From the NCBI RefSeq assembly GCF_025766255.1, contig NW_026516678.1, positions 517,960-581,959 on the forward strand: a stretch of DNA of 64,000 nucleotides, read 5' to 3'. The notes under the pieces were generated by a model. The model was not told the DNA's origin. It worked only from the letters and a program-made list of their open reading frames with translations, and made no database searches. This document shows positions 36,318 to 48,500 of this stretch, piece after piece. The number at the start of each line of letters is the position of its first letter. Positions within the stretch are counted from its first letter, which is position 1. The translations under genes were made by a program, and so were the position numbers. This DNA comes from Zychaea mexicana. Taxonomy: Eukaryota; Mucoromycota; Mucoromycetes; Mucorales; Lichtheimiaceae.

Positions 36318-37382
36318 TTACTGTATGGAACAATTGCTTGCTTTAGCTGCACTACCCGTAGTAGCACTTGCACCACTGCTACGACGTCGCTGCTGGTGGA
36401 GCTTTTTGTATTGATAGTGTTTAGTGTGATCGTCAGCCAGGGCTTCTTCCCAGACCAGCCGGGATTTTAAGCCTTTCTTCATGTGGAAAGAAACATAATC
36501 ATGAGCCTATGATAAGAGTTTTTCAAATTTTACTGTCAGCATTTTTGCAAAGTATAAATTACTGTATGGGTGACCGGCCCTCTACTGCTGCTGCTGCTGG
36601 TGGTGGTGCCGTTAATTGATAGCCAAGCAATAAGAAGTGTACGCATGACCCAACCTAATCAAGACCCCCTGAGACCGACGGATAGATGACTGGAGAGCAA
36701 CCATGCAACTTGCAACAGCTCCGTCAAATATACCGGCTTTTAAAGGAAAATTATAAATTACCTTTAGCCATGCTTCACCGATGTGAGGCTCGTATTCGCT
36801 ATCTAAGCGCCTTTGCAAAGCCTCGACGAGTGCCGGCCCGACGTGGTCAAACATGGATTCTTGAAAACCTTTATAATCTGCGTGGCGAGCACCCAGCTCC
36901 TGCAATCGCTCTGCCATCCACGCCTCTTCTTCTTTATTCAGTTCGTTCTCGTCTCCCTCGTCCACTCCTTGTTTCACATGGTGTTGATGACTGTCTGATA
37001 ATAACGACGACGACGATGACGATGATGATGATGAAGAAGATGACGACGATGATGCTGGTGGTGGTGGTGGTGATGATATGGAGGAGTTCATGTCTTTGAT
37101 GCTGGCAAAGTCTTTGTATCTCTCCGGCATGACGCTTGGCGCTCGTGCAATATATGACAAGATACCCGTCAAAACACGCGCTTGTTGTAATGTGTTTGTA
37201 AATATTGATTGGAGCTGCGGTTCGAGTACAAACAATGTTTTGTAGAACGCTTTGCCGAATGCATACGATGCTGATACGTTTGGATTATCCTTTTCCAGTC
37301 GTTTTTCTGTCACTCGTTCCCAGGTCCGCCGGATCAACCGAGTCTGGGCCTTTGTGGGTGGAGGTGGAGAAGGTGGTGCCAT
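36318..37382 (-). CDS. Globin with C-terminal CaaX prenylation motif
   Basis: Two exons, 37382-36762 and 36506-36318, joined in phase 0 across a 255-nt intron; 269 residues. The globin fold is readable: RLIRRTWERV (helix A), FGKAFYKTLFVLEPQLQSIF (B-D), TLQQARVLTGILSYIARA (E), the proximal His at residue 167 in LGARHADY (F), then DHVGPALVEALQRRL and EAWLK-AHDYVSFHMKKGL (G-H). A poly-Pro/poly-Ser insert (about residues 103-128, coded by a trinucleotide repeat) sits between helices E and F. After the globin fold comes a basic, Ser/Ala-rich tail ending CSIQ, a CaaX box. By family it binds heme and O2 or NO; membrane attachment is inferred. A shorter model using an acceptor at 36719 was rejected because the longer one gives a better helix H. 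Confidence 0.85.
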
Positions 37383-37672
37383 ATCAAATGTGCTTGTGCT
37401 AAATAAGAAAGAAGGAAAGAGGTAATTATTATTACTTACAGTGATATTCTATCTCTTGAGTGTGGGGAGGGGTGAGGGGAGAGGGGAGAGGAAAGGCAGT
37501 GACAAAATACTCTCAGAAGCGATTCTCTTTTTATAGGCATGGCCGACGATGACAATGCGATGTGCGCGCCTTGAACCCCCTTTTTTTTGTACCCTCAAGG
37601 TGTTGTTGGTTGTAAAAAGTGGGTTCCCTTTTGAAACTTTGCACACACGCTAGCGCATATACTATCATGGTG

Positions 37673-37705
<33 letters not shown>

Positions 37706-38899
37706 AGCTGCACTGTCGGTATGTCCTGACACTTTTTTATCGCAATGACTCCCTGGAACGCACAACACTACAACGCACGAAACATTAGCTTGTTACACGT
37801 GTAATGACAGACCGTCGTGCTGATTGATAACCATCCTTCCTTTTTTTTTTTTTAAACTGTTAGCCTTGAAAAAGTATCGGCTTCGTATAATGACAATCCT
37901 AGTTTAGGAGCTCCCGGAAACAGATTTCCGAAGCCCTTTGGTGGGTGTAACATAAGAGCAACAATACAACACGCATACTCACTTGTGCATCCAAAAGCAA
38001 GCTCTACTCCAAGATGAAAAGAATCACATGGGTAGGAGAGAGAGAGAGCACATCATTATTTTGAATGATGCGATCTGCCTTGCTTGGGGAGTCTTGTTTA
38101 CCCCGTGCTTTTCACTTCTTTGATATTATACGACGCCGATCACCATGTCCTTTTTTTTTTCTCCATCGATACAATAGAAAACGTCATAGAGAGGAGTACT
38201 GTAGAAGAAGGCCATTGATCTCCGGACGTATAGGATTTTCTCTTTGTTATGTACATCTACACCTTGGTCCTTCCTCCCCTTTATACTACTCTATGTATTA
38301 GTACATACTGGTATGTATGGATGATACTACTACAATTTATTTTTTATATTTTTATGTGCTGCGCTGACTTTTACAAATGGAAAGATTCGTTTTCAAGTCG
38401 ATGGTCAAGGGGACAGCAGCATATAGCTCATCAACCACAGGTTGGAAGTTGTATATATGATGATAATGCTATGTACTACCGATAACGCATCATGTGTAGA
38501 GTAATGGGGTGGTCTTCCTCTAAGTGACGCATATGTCATGAATTTGTACGGTACATTGTTTTTAATGGGTATGACAGATAAGTAAAGGGATATATAGTAA
38601 AGGCTTTATATATAAAAAAGATAATAAGTATGATATAGAAGAGTGTATAGATATCAGGAATAGATATGAGTGAGTCACTCCACTAATAATTGTGAGAGAG
38701 AGAGGGATAGAGATATACAAATAGTGACAAGTAGAGGTATATGTGTGTCAAAGTTTTAAATTACAAATTCTGTTGCTGTTGTTTAGCTAGTTACTAGTAT
38801 AAGTTATTGTTTGTGCGCATAGGTGAATGTAGGCAAACGATTAGATAATAGAAATGGTTGGGATGTAGGTGGGTTAGCAGGGTCAGATATCCTCTCTTA
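37383..38899. other. Intergenic region with (ACT)n tract
   Basis: About 1.5 kb. (ACT)n at 37672-37703. Around 37862-37942 both strands have open, protein-like reading (plus: LEKVSASYNDNPSLGAPG), bounded by a TTAG acceptor, but no flanking exon could be found. The remainder is AT-rich and featureless. Confidence 0.4.
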
Positions 38900-40201
38900 T
38901 TAGCTGTCTTCCAAAAGAATCATGCCATCCACCAGCTCGTTGTTGTTCTTTTTCCGCTCTTCTTGCTGCTGTTGATCAAACTCTCGCCAGCTCGCACTGT
39001 CGAGTACGACCTGCTCTTGTTGTGATGTAGAGTACATGTGTTCTTGCCACGTCGATGATCCTTCATACATATCGCCTGCCACTGCTGCCACTTTGGCCAA
39101 CAACACACGAATGAACCGGGTATACCATACCGATGCCAATGGAAACGCTTCGACAAGTCCTGCAAACATATAGAAAACCACCCCTCAAAACAGTGTCAAT
39201 AGAAAATGATGACGGGGATAGCGTTTCCCCTCCCCCCCCCTCCCACTCGGTCTAGCAACTAGAGCCTCTCCCTCTTTTGAATTTCCATTCCGCACTTGTT
39301 TTTTGTCTGATGAGCAAGTAGTTACTGTACCTTCCAAGGTCCAGCTGTCTTGCTGTTTACAAATCTTGATCAACCCTTCCTGTTCTTTAAAGTACAGCGT
39401 GGTAATGGCCGGAATACGCAATGTGTAACGTGTCGTTGGTAACACGGCGGGACAAATGTTTTGTACATAGTGAATGACGGCCGTGCGACTTTACAAGATT
39501 CGGGAGACACAACAAGTTGTTAGCGGTTTTTTCTTTTATAAAGGGATCCCCGCCCCTGGTTTGCTACTCATGAAACAGTGCATCTACTATTATATCTCCC
39601 GTCTTTTATTTTTCTCTTCTCTGATCCCACTAAACCGCCTAACCATCCACCCCGATCCGCAAAAAAAAAAAAAGTGTATATTTTACCCATCAAAGACAAT
39701 GTTGTTGATTGTGGGTTCTATCTGATTGATATTTGACCATACACCGTATATGCTAAGAGAAGAAGAATTTCCATCTAGAGATCAGTGATCCGGTACTGCA
39801 TCATGCACGTACACGCATTGAAAGTGAGAGAGATAGATGGATAGTATTCTGTCACACACACACACACACACAAAAGACATACTTTGTGATTTCTTGCACT
39901 CCTCGAGCGGCCATGAACGGGGTGACCATGATGGCGTCCTTGACGAAATAAAATTCGAGAATACGTTTTCTTTTGACAGTATCGTAGCAAAAAAGATCCT
40001 GCACAATATCTGTTGTTGTTTTTTTGGTTTAGAGTTCCGTCAGTTTAAAAAGTCTCCTGCAATTTTCTCTTGAAATGACAAAGGGTGGGGGACAGGGGAA
40101 AGGATTAACAAGAAGTTTAAAGTTTTTTTACTTTTAATGAGAACATCAGAAGATGCTGAAGCGTCATCTTGCGTGTCATTGTCAGAACTTGTGTCTGACA
40201 T
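38900..40201 (-). CDS. NTF2/SnoaL-like fungal protein, function unknown
   Basis: Five exons, 40201-40132, 40009-39883, 39752-39687, 39488-39331 and 39159-38900; 226 residues. After an acidic, Ser-rich N-terminus the pattern fits the NTF2-like alpha+beta cone: IVQDLFCYDTVKRKRILEFY (helices), then VKDAIMVTPFMAARGVQEI, INNIVFDG, TRYTLRIPAITTLYF strands, and GLIKICKQQDSWTLEG. A positively charged, partly hydrophobic segment (LASVWYTRFIRVLLAKVAAV) and a Gln/Glu-rich tail follow. Many fungi have such proteins without an assigned role. All splice phases agree. Confidence 0.75.
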
Positions 40202-40744
40202 TTTAAAAAGATTGGCAAGCGGTGAAAGAGAAAACACCATTTAAAAAGAGAGAGAGAGAGAGAGAGAGAGAAAAGAAAGGAAATATAAATATGAGAATGC
40301 AGTGTGTACACAAACACAAACACAAAAGGAACAAAAAGGTGTTCTCGGCCTCACCGATGGAATAGAGTGGCGGAGGAGGGAAGGTAAGTAAGTAGTAGTA
40401 GTTAGCGGGGCGGGCATGCCATATTTTAGTAAAGGCGTGATAGCTGGAACTGATTGAAACCCCAAGACATCATTGCGTTACCTACCATCGTATCACTTTT
40501 CATAAATGTGCAACCATCAAAATGAGAAAAAAAAAGATATATAATTTATCAACGAGAGATGTGAATGTGTAAATGTGTAAATGTGTGTGTGTGTGTGTGT
40601 GTGTGTGTGGGAGAGTGAGAGTTACAAAAGAGTAGCTTTTTACATTAAGAACCGACAAGTAGGGTACTTTACTACAAACAAACAAGCAAAGCAATAAATT
40701 ATAATAGTGAGTGACGACTTTTTGTGGAGGAGGAACAACAACAG
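40202..40744. other. Intergenic with (GA)n and (GT)n microsatellites
   Basis: (GA)n at 40247-40271 and (GT)n at 40583-40608. This is the promoter of the NTF2-like gene and the 3' flank of HMG-CoA reductase. Confidence 0.6.
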
Positions 40745-43737
40745 CTATGACTTGATGCAACTGCCAGGGGTGGGTGCAGCAGCAGCAGCAGCAGCACGGT
40801 TGTGCGCCATGTGTGCCTTTACAAGATGGCCAGCAGCCAATGCCGCACACAGCGACAATTCTCCGGCCATGACAGAGGCACAAATGATACGTGCCAACCG
40901 TCGAGCATTGTCACCCGGCAACGTCGGATGCGGTCCTCGTACTCCGAGCATGTCCAACACAGCTTGCTGGGGTGGCAACGTGGTACCGCCGCCGACCGTA
41001 CCGACCTCAATACTGGGCATCGTGCAAGAAATGTGCAAGTCCTGACCCTGGTTGACTGCGGTCATCAAGGTCATACAGTTTGAACTCTCGACGTTCTGTG
41101 CAGGATCTTGACCCGCAGCCAGATAGATGGCCGTCAAGATGTTGGCTGCATGCGCATTGAACCCTCCCACAGAGCCGGCCATGGCGGATCCAATCAAGTT
41201 CTTGTTGATGTTGAGTTCGACCAGGGCTGCTACGCTGGTCTTGAGCACTTTTTCGACGACAGCGCCTGGGATCACGGCTTCCGAGACGACGCTCTTGCCA
41301 CGGCCTTCGATCCAGTTGATCGCTGCAGGCTTCTTGTCCGTGCAGTAGTTGCCGGACAGTGAAATGATCTGCATGTCTGGGAAATGCTCGCCCAGGAGAC
41401 CCAGGGCCTTTTCACAGCCCTTGGAGATCATGTTCATGCCCATCGCGTCCCCTGTGGTCGTCGAGAAACGGACAAACACAAGTCGGCCGGCAAGCGCTAC
41501 CTTGAGTTTGCGCAGACGGGCGAACCGCGAGGTCGAGTTGAACGCTTCGGTGATGATTGCGTTGCCTTCTTGTTCGATCCAGCGCTTGCATTCGCCTGCA
41601 CGGATGATGTTCGGGAAGCTCAGACATGGACCCCGGGTCATTGCATCTGCCGTCACAATGGTTGTTGCTCCACCGCCCGCGTTGATGGCCTTGCAGCCGC
41701 GTGCAGTCGACGCAACCAAGCAACCTTCAGTGGTAGCCATGGGAATGTGCGTGTTAATACCGTCAATGTTCATTGGACCTATTCCGTAAAAAAAAAATCC
41801 TTGTGTTACTACCCAAAATGGACGACATAGCGCACGAGAGAGAGAAAGAGATCTTTTTTTTTTTTTTACCTGCAATGCCAAGTGGGATAGGCATGTAGCC
41901 AATAACGTTTTCACAACAGGCGCCCAGCACCTTGTCATAATGGTAGTTTTCTAGTGGCAGTAGACTGTGTTCTAAGGTTTGGGTATACGATGCCCGCGAA
42001 ATCAAGGCACGGCGAACAGACACAGCCCGCTCGAGGTCGCCTAGGACTTTTTCAAGTGCATAGGGAGCCATTTTGCCGGCTTGTACCAAAGAGATGACTT
42101 CCTCATCGTTGAGGGCTTCAGGCGTCTTGACCAGGGTCAGACATTCCTCTACAGGTCGAACGGTATCGGATAATGCAGGGGTTGGGAGCTTTTTGGTGAC
42201 GCTAGGCGGACAAGTAGCTGTAGTGGTGGTGACGGGTTGAGACGAAGACGAGGAGACCGATGTGTACTTTGGGTCGGCAGTTTGCTTGTTGGACTGCTTA
42301 GCAACGTTGAAAAGATAAGTGTTGAGGAACAACGAGACGACAAGGCCGATAGTGAGCCATTGGCTGATGACTGGGTGCTGGATAAAAACGGCGTAAATCT
42401 CAGACAACGCCTCCAGAGGTCGCGTGATCGACTCGGGCATCAAGCTTTTGTTGGGCGACCGCACATGGAACAGCAACGGAGGAAAGACCTCGACGATCAA
42501 CGGCAGATGGCTACCGGATTCCTTGTGCTGTTGCAAAATGGCATTGAGCACATGCGCTACGCTAGGCTGGGTAACGTCCACCTGGGGTCCCGATTGGAAT
42601 GCGGTGCAAAATTCAAAAATATGCACGGCTACGAATGCCACAATCTAGAATAAGCGGCAGTAATCGGGTCATGTGTGTTGGGTTAGAAAAAAGAAAAACC
42701 TGTCATTTCTATCATTTGTTTGTTTTTGTTTGTGTGTGTCAGAACTTACCATAAGCAGCTTAAGGCGACCGACAAACGGGGCATCCGACTTTTGGATGTC
42801 ACGAGGAGACGCGTTTTGGTCATCGCTCAATGCTTTAACGACAGTACGACGGATGAAGCTCATGTTGGATGGCTTGGTCTGCTTCTTGTTGTTGTTGTTG
42901 CTGGACGAAGAAGCCGAGCCGCTGATCTCCCGAATACGGGTGAGCTAATAAGCATTTAATTAGATAAATTCAATCACCGCATGCATCTTTAAAAACTACT
43001 GATACTATGAAGATTACCAACCTCGAGCTTGAGTGCAAGAACGGACGTGTACCATGTAAACAAAAACACAGCATCGTAGGCAAGGAGAATGGCGGACAGG
43101 AAGCAGAACTCACGAAGGCCAGCAATCGCGGATTTCGCACCCAGTGTGAGCACCATGATTTCAATCACACAATCACGCGCAATGGGCAATGCGACGGAGT
43201 CTACTGCACGGATGATGGTTTCACGGACGTCTTGGCGCGTCAACGGCGCTTCTTTACTGTACTCGAGCACTCGCTTGGTGAGTTTGTAGGGCCGCTCAAA
43301 GCCAATCGTGACAACCAAGAAAGGAATAGCTTCACTGCGCAAAAGGGTGATATGGTTTAGCGTGTATGTATTGCATTTGTTTGTTTGTTTGTTTGTTTGT
43401 TGCCATGTTACACTGAAGAAGAAACTTACGCCAGGACGACTGGAGACGGTTGTACACCCAAAGCATGAACTGTCAGAAGCGCAAGAATGAACGAAAACAA
43501 GCCATTGACCGAAACCGCAGTTGCTATTTACCCTACATGTGTGAGTGACACTTTCCATCATCATCATCAAGGGTATGCTAGTAGTAGAAGAACCATACCA
43601 AGCGTGTACCGTGAGCCCATACGTCGCATATTGACGAACAGTGAGACAAATGTGATAATCATCATGACGTATCCTGCAAGAATCACCATGATATCTACGT
43701 TATCCGCCATCTAGTGGTTCATAGTAAAGCTAAATTA

Positions 43738-43771
<34 letters not shown>

Positions 43772-44676
43772 CTGAGTAGAATAGCGCAAAAGATGGCTGT
43801 GGATAGCTATTTACTCACATCGATAAGCTCTTTTAAGCGAAACACAACGTTGCGGCTGATGATCAATAACCAAGCAAACAAATTCTCGCCCTCGTTACGA
43901 TCCGCGTGTGATACGATATCGGCAGCTGGCGGCAGGTTCTCGACCTTGTGGGTCCACTGCCGTGCGAGTTCCCGACGAATCGATCCGGTCGCATTCACCG
44001 CGTACGACAAGGTGACCGACGCCGCGTCAATGAGAGCAGCATGGTTAGCAGCGGTGGAGGCGATATCCTCATCCGCACTCAGAACGGTTTCGTTGTTTTC
44101 CCACAATGCCAGCGGCGACTGGACAAAGCAGGCACCATTACCAAGCTTGTAACACAGACCGTTGCGATACGAAAACTTGGCAGTAATAGCCGTAGACTCT
44201 TCAGGCACATGGACATTGTTCTCGACTGTCTGCTGGAACCGGAGGATGGTGGCCAAGGTATTCAAGTTTAGCACGCCGCGCTCCGCATCGGACACTGTAA
44301 TTTGTTTCAGATGGATCTTGAGCGCGTTCTTTGCTGCTGCTGCTGCTGCTGCTGCTGCTGTGGGTAAGGAGGGTGATTCTTGCTGTTGGTGTTCGTCGTT
44401 GACGAGTGTGAATGTGTAGTCGGAGGCGCTGTGGATGGTGGGTGCTGGAGCATAGACTGTTGTTGGGTATAGACGCGTACTGGTCCCGGAAAAGATATCA
44501 GAGGTGCGGGCGACGTTGTACAGGGTAAAGTAGCCAAAGGATGCCAATAAAAGCACCGCAACGACCATTTCGATGGGGTTGCGAATGGAGACCATGGCTG
44601 CATGGTGAATGCCCTTTCCAATCAAGGCAGACATTGACTTGAATGCCGTGCTGTTGATTGCTTGTTGACGTGGCAT
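40745..44676 (-). CDS. HMGR: HMG-CoA reductase (NADPH) with sterol-sensing membrane domain
   Basis: Seven exons: 44676-43819, 43710-43599, 43523-43430, 43334-43022, 42944-42750, 42644-41870, 41778-40745; 1,126 residues. The N-terminal 525 residues are membrane-spanning; the segment from [19 protein letters not shown] through [22 protein letters not shown] is the sterol-sensing domain. The catalytic part begins near residue 680 ([18 protein letters not shown]). Active-site residues are visible: Glu in ATTEGC, Lys in [12 protein letters not shown], Asp in [13 protein letters not shown] and His in [12 protein letters not shown]. It makes mevalonate at the ER, the committed step of sterol and isoprenoid synthesis. 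A run of ten Ala (a GCT repeat) lies at about residues 106-114. Intron 4 has a GTTGGT donor. Confidence 0.96.
43376..43400. repeat. (GTTT)n microsatellite in an HMG-CoA reductase intron
   Basis: Six uninterrupted GTTT units inside the third intron. Confidence 0.85.
43741..43768. repeat. (TC)n microsatellite in the first HMG-CoA reductase intron
   Basis: Fourteen TC units, pyrimidine-rich on the plus strand and therefore GA-rich in the transcript. Confidence 0.85.
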
Positions 44677-45546
44677 GGAGACTGTTTTCGAGATTAGGGC
44701 GACCGGGGGGGGTGGGTGCCGTTCGTTTTTCGATTCTTTTTCTTTTGTGAGATGTGTTTAAAAACTTTAGGAAAAAGTGGTTAGGGTTGTTGCTGCTGCT
44801 ATTGTTGTTGTTCTTGCTGTTCTGTCTGGGTGCTGCTGTGTTGAACAACGGTCTGTCTCGGGCAGTTGGGGGAGAAAGGAAATAAGCCCTTGTAAAAAGA
44901 AAAAACTATATTTTGGGGGGGGGGAAGAAGTGATTGTTTGATAGATAAGAAGAAGGAAAAAAAAAAAAAGACAATAGGTTTAGTTATATGCACTTTATAT
45001 ACAAGCTATCCAGAGCGATCACACAAGAATAAATTCGTTGTCCTGCGTACATGCAAGTAACTCGTTAGCGTGCAACTGTCTTTTTGGGTAAAGGAGCGAA
45101 GGCAACAGAAGAGAGAAGAGAGAGAGAGAGGGTGTTTCAGGGAGAAGCTGGAAGCGCACAAAGAAATTATACGTCCTTCGTACCCCCGAACAACTCCGAG
45201 TGAAAATCTAAAAAAAGCTAACATGCCCCACCCCCGCCCTCCGATAAGGCATGTCGTGAAAACCGAAAACAACTTCTTCTATGAATGGTTGTCTATTGCA
45301 TTTGCAAAGAGAGCACTTGTTCTTGCAGTGTGGTGCCTTGCAGCAGCAAACAGTGTCTTAAGCTATCTGATGCATTGTTGTAGTACAATGAGAGACCACC
45401 CCAATGCATCCATCCTGTGTGCTACGGGCTGATTCTTATTACAGGGCTTGTAAAAAGAACCTTGTTTTATTGTGCAGCTCTTCTTTGTTCCTGTTATATT
45501 ATTCTGTTGAGGGGGAGGGGTGGGGGGAGAGGAAGTAATAAACGCG
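44677..45546. other. Intergenic: HMG-CoA reductase promoter and PLD 3' flank
   Basis: About 870 bp with G runs (44916-44925), poly-A and a (GA)n segment at 45110-45130. No gene supported. No clear sterol-response element recognised. Confidence 0.45.
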
Positions 45547-48500
45547 TCAAGTGAATATGACATTTGCACCTTGAGTCAAGTTGATCTTGATGTTCTCTCG
45601 CGATAGATACTCGGTGGGGAATGTCACCAGGTGGCCGCGAATCTTGTTTAGCTCCGTTTGGATGTACTCCTCGGACATTCCTTGCGGGTTGGCGACATGG
45701 CCTGCTGATACCTGTGCAGGATCGGGAACGAACCGCCGGTGTGCATCGAATGTGGTTACTATATAATACAAAAAAAGTCATCATCGGTTCATGAAGGAAG
45801 GAGAGAGAGAGAGAGAGTGAGAGACGGGGGGTTGGATTATGTGGCATGTATGCATATGCATGGTATTTGGAGGGAAGGGAGGTAGAGCAAAAGAAGAAAA
45901 ACAAGACGATCCCCACAAAGTTTATAAAGTGATCATCCCATCCAATTCCTTACCGGTATCGTCAGGCACGCATTTAAATAGAGTACGGTATATCTCGGTA
46001 TTATCTTTGGCGGTTTTGGTCCATACTCCATAATAAAACTCGTCGTGTAATGGATCCATCACTATAGCGTCCTGGCGTTCTTTATCCTCGCCCGAATTCA
46101 GAAGCCCCAGATGCTCCTTAAAGAGCTGCATCCTTAACGTCAACGCAAATCTTGACGCTTTATACTACTTGCATATAGAAAAAAGATTTCGTTTAGGGAG
46201 GGATCCTTTTCTATCTCTATCAAGTGCCAGTAGTGGAAGCTTCTCCTCCCCCCCCCCTAAGGATTGCATCACTTACCGGTAATCCGTTCATACGGGAATC
46301 TACGAGGTCCGTGTCTTCTATCACCGTGGCAATTTCGGAATCCCGACTGCCTAGTTGAGATCTTTACCAATGGTTTGTACATATATCAAAATGAAAGTTG
46401 AGCGTGTTTGTAATACAGTAGTACATTAAAGTAGTATAATGCTACTGTAGCAGTAGTATGCAGTACCTATCATTTATATTGGCTAGAAATCACCACAGTT
46501 TCGAGAAATAAAAAAAGGGTTTAGTTTAGATGATTGCGTAGAATAACAAGTGTTACTATGGTCTCATTTTACCTGAACCGCAAATGACCGTCTTATCGTC
46601 GACGATCATCAACTTTGAATGGATGTACACCTGTTCTGTGACATAATCCATGCGAGCATCATTAAACTCCTGTATCCGAGGCCGACGAAGCGAGGAAGAT
46701 GATGCTAATTCCTCGGTCGCTATGCCACTGTTGCTAGTGTTTTTCGTTGCCATGGCTGCGAGCGGTCGACCCTTTTTCCGCTTATTACTCATTTTACGTC
46801 TTATGATGCCACCAACACCACCACCACCACCGCCGTTATTGCTTGCACCACTACTACTGCGACCCACAACACTGTTGTTTTCCAATCTGCCAACGTTCGT
46901 CGTACTAGAGTCTACAATGGGGGTGCTCTCTTCCTTGATTCCGCTCGATAGGGGCGTTGCTGTCGTTGTCTTGATCCGACCCCAATTCCGCAAACTGCAA
47001 AACCCAATGTATTCTTCTGCAGGAATGTTGGCTTGTCGTAACTTTTCAAGGACCGAGTTGCCACCACGTGAGATGGACTGGTATTGATAATGTGCGACGT
47101 TTCTTTTTGGCATGTAGTAAATATTTGCGTTTGTATGCGTTTAGAAAAGGTGATGCCGATCACGGTAGTATGTTGTAGTCGTTGGCTTTACAGGGTTTGA
47201 AGTCTCTCTCTCTCTCTCTGGTTTTTTTTTTTTTTTACTTTTTTTACCTTAGTGCCATGGATCGTTTGTCAGCAACTGTGAAATCGCCTTCGAATCCGGG
47301 GGCAGCAGGGATAACAATAATCACTCGAAATTTCTCTTTTTCTGTATGTGCGCGTGTGATCCGTTTTACAATCGCCTATATAATACAATCATTCCGAAAT
47401 GAGCCACTGTTAGTTTTTTCATTAGTGCGCTAAATACAAAAGGAGAGAAAGTGTTGTTCTTAGAACTAGACGGGTTTGACGAAGGGGAAGGGGGGTGTGT
47501 GTGTGGGGTGGGTTGTTTATGCCGCGAAGCGGATTGGATGGGATGGACCAACTTGGTCCTTTCTGTTGGCTCACGCCAGAATATCTTGGCTTTATAAAAA
47601 CTAACCTCACCAATATTGTTTTCTATAAGCTTGTCCTTTGACACCGTGGTAGTTACTAGCGAAATCATTTGAGTGAGTTACATAGCAAAGTGTTTTGAAA
47701 TAATTACAAGCTACTTGTAGTGATTAATGGTGGGGATAACAGCAGCATGCATGCAGTGTAAAATAAACTTTTTGTTTTCAATGTTGATAATGCCGACTTA
47801 CTGAAGAATTGGTTTTCTATGTAAATGAAATGTTTTGCTTTTTGTATGCATTCCATGTACGCTTTGTATATGGAGTACTGGATTGTTGTTGTTGTTATTG
47901 TTGTCGAATGCAAGATTGAAAATATTTTGAACGTCGAGGATGACCAGATTATAAAAATTGATAAAACCAAAGTGAACATTTGAGCCTTTCTTCTATGATA
48001 GTAGAGTAAAGGAAATAGTTTGGGGGCTTACTTCACGACTAATTCCAGAGCTCCAATTTGCAATGCTTCGAACCACTTGGACTTTACATGTGCCCCGAAA
48101 CTTGCTTTCGTCACTTGATGCGATATGTTCTCCTTTGGGTAGTAGGTACGGTATGTCATCCCGGTCCTTATGCGATTCCGTCTTTATAAAGTTCCATCTT
48201 TCGATGAAATGTCGCGCAACGTCTCGTGCAGGTCGTCCAACCTATATTGAGTTATTGTTTGAATCAAGATTTTCCACCATGTACGTAGTGTGTTTTATGT
48301 GTTTTATGTGTGTGTAAAAGTAAGTAAATAAGTGCGTACATGAGGCATGTATATGTATGTGTGGTATGTGATAAGCATCATTAAAGAAAGATGATTCATT
48401 GATTACCATGCCAGTATGGATATCATGCCAAGGCATTCGCGCGATCCTTCGTTTATCCACCGTTTCGAGCGCATATTTGCGAACTACAAACCAAAAATCC

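Noticed and set aside
36612..36761. Read-through of the globin first exon, or a short second exon from 36718
   Set aside because: Both give a poor or truncated helix H. The exon at 36506-36318 joins in phase and restores the globin pattern and a conserved-looking tail.
41349..41830. Long plus-strand open frames of about 147 codons
   Set aside because: They are antisense to the conserved catalytic domain of HMG-CoA reductase and reflect its codon bias.
45070..45432. 120-codon plus-strand ORF between HMG-CoA reductase and PLD
   Set aside because: Low-complexity purine-rich start, no domain and no splice evidence.
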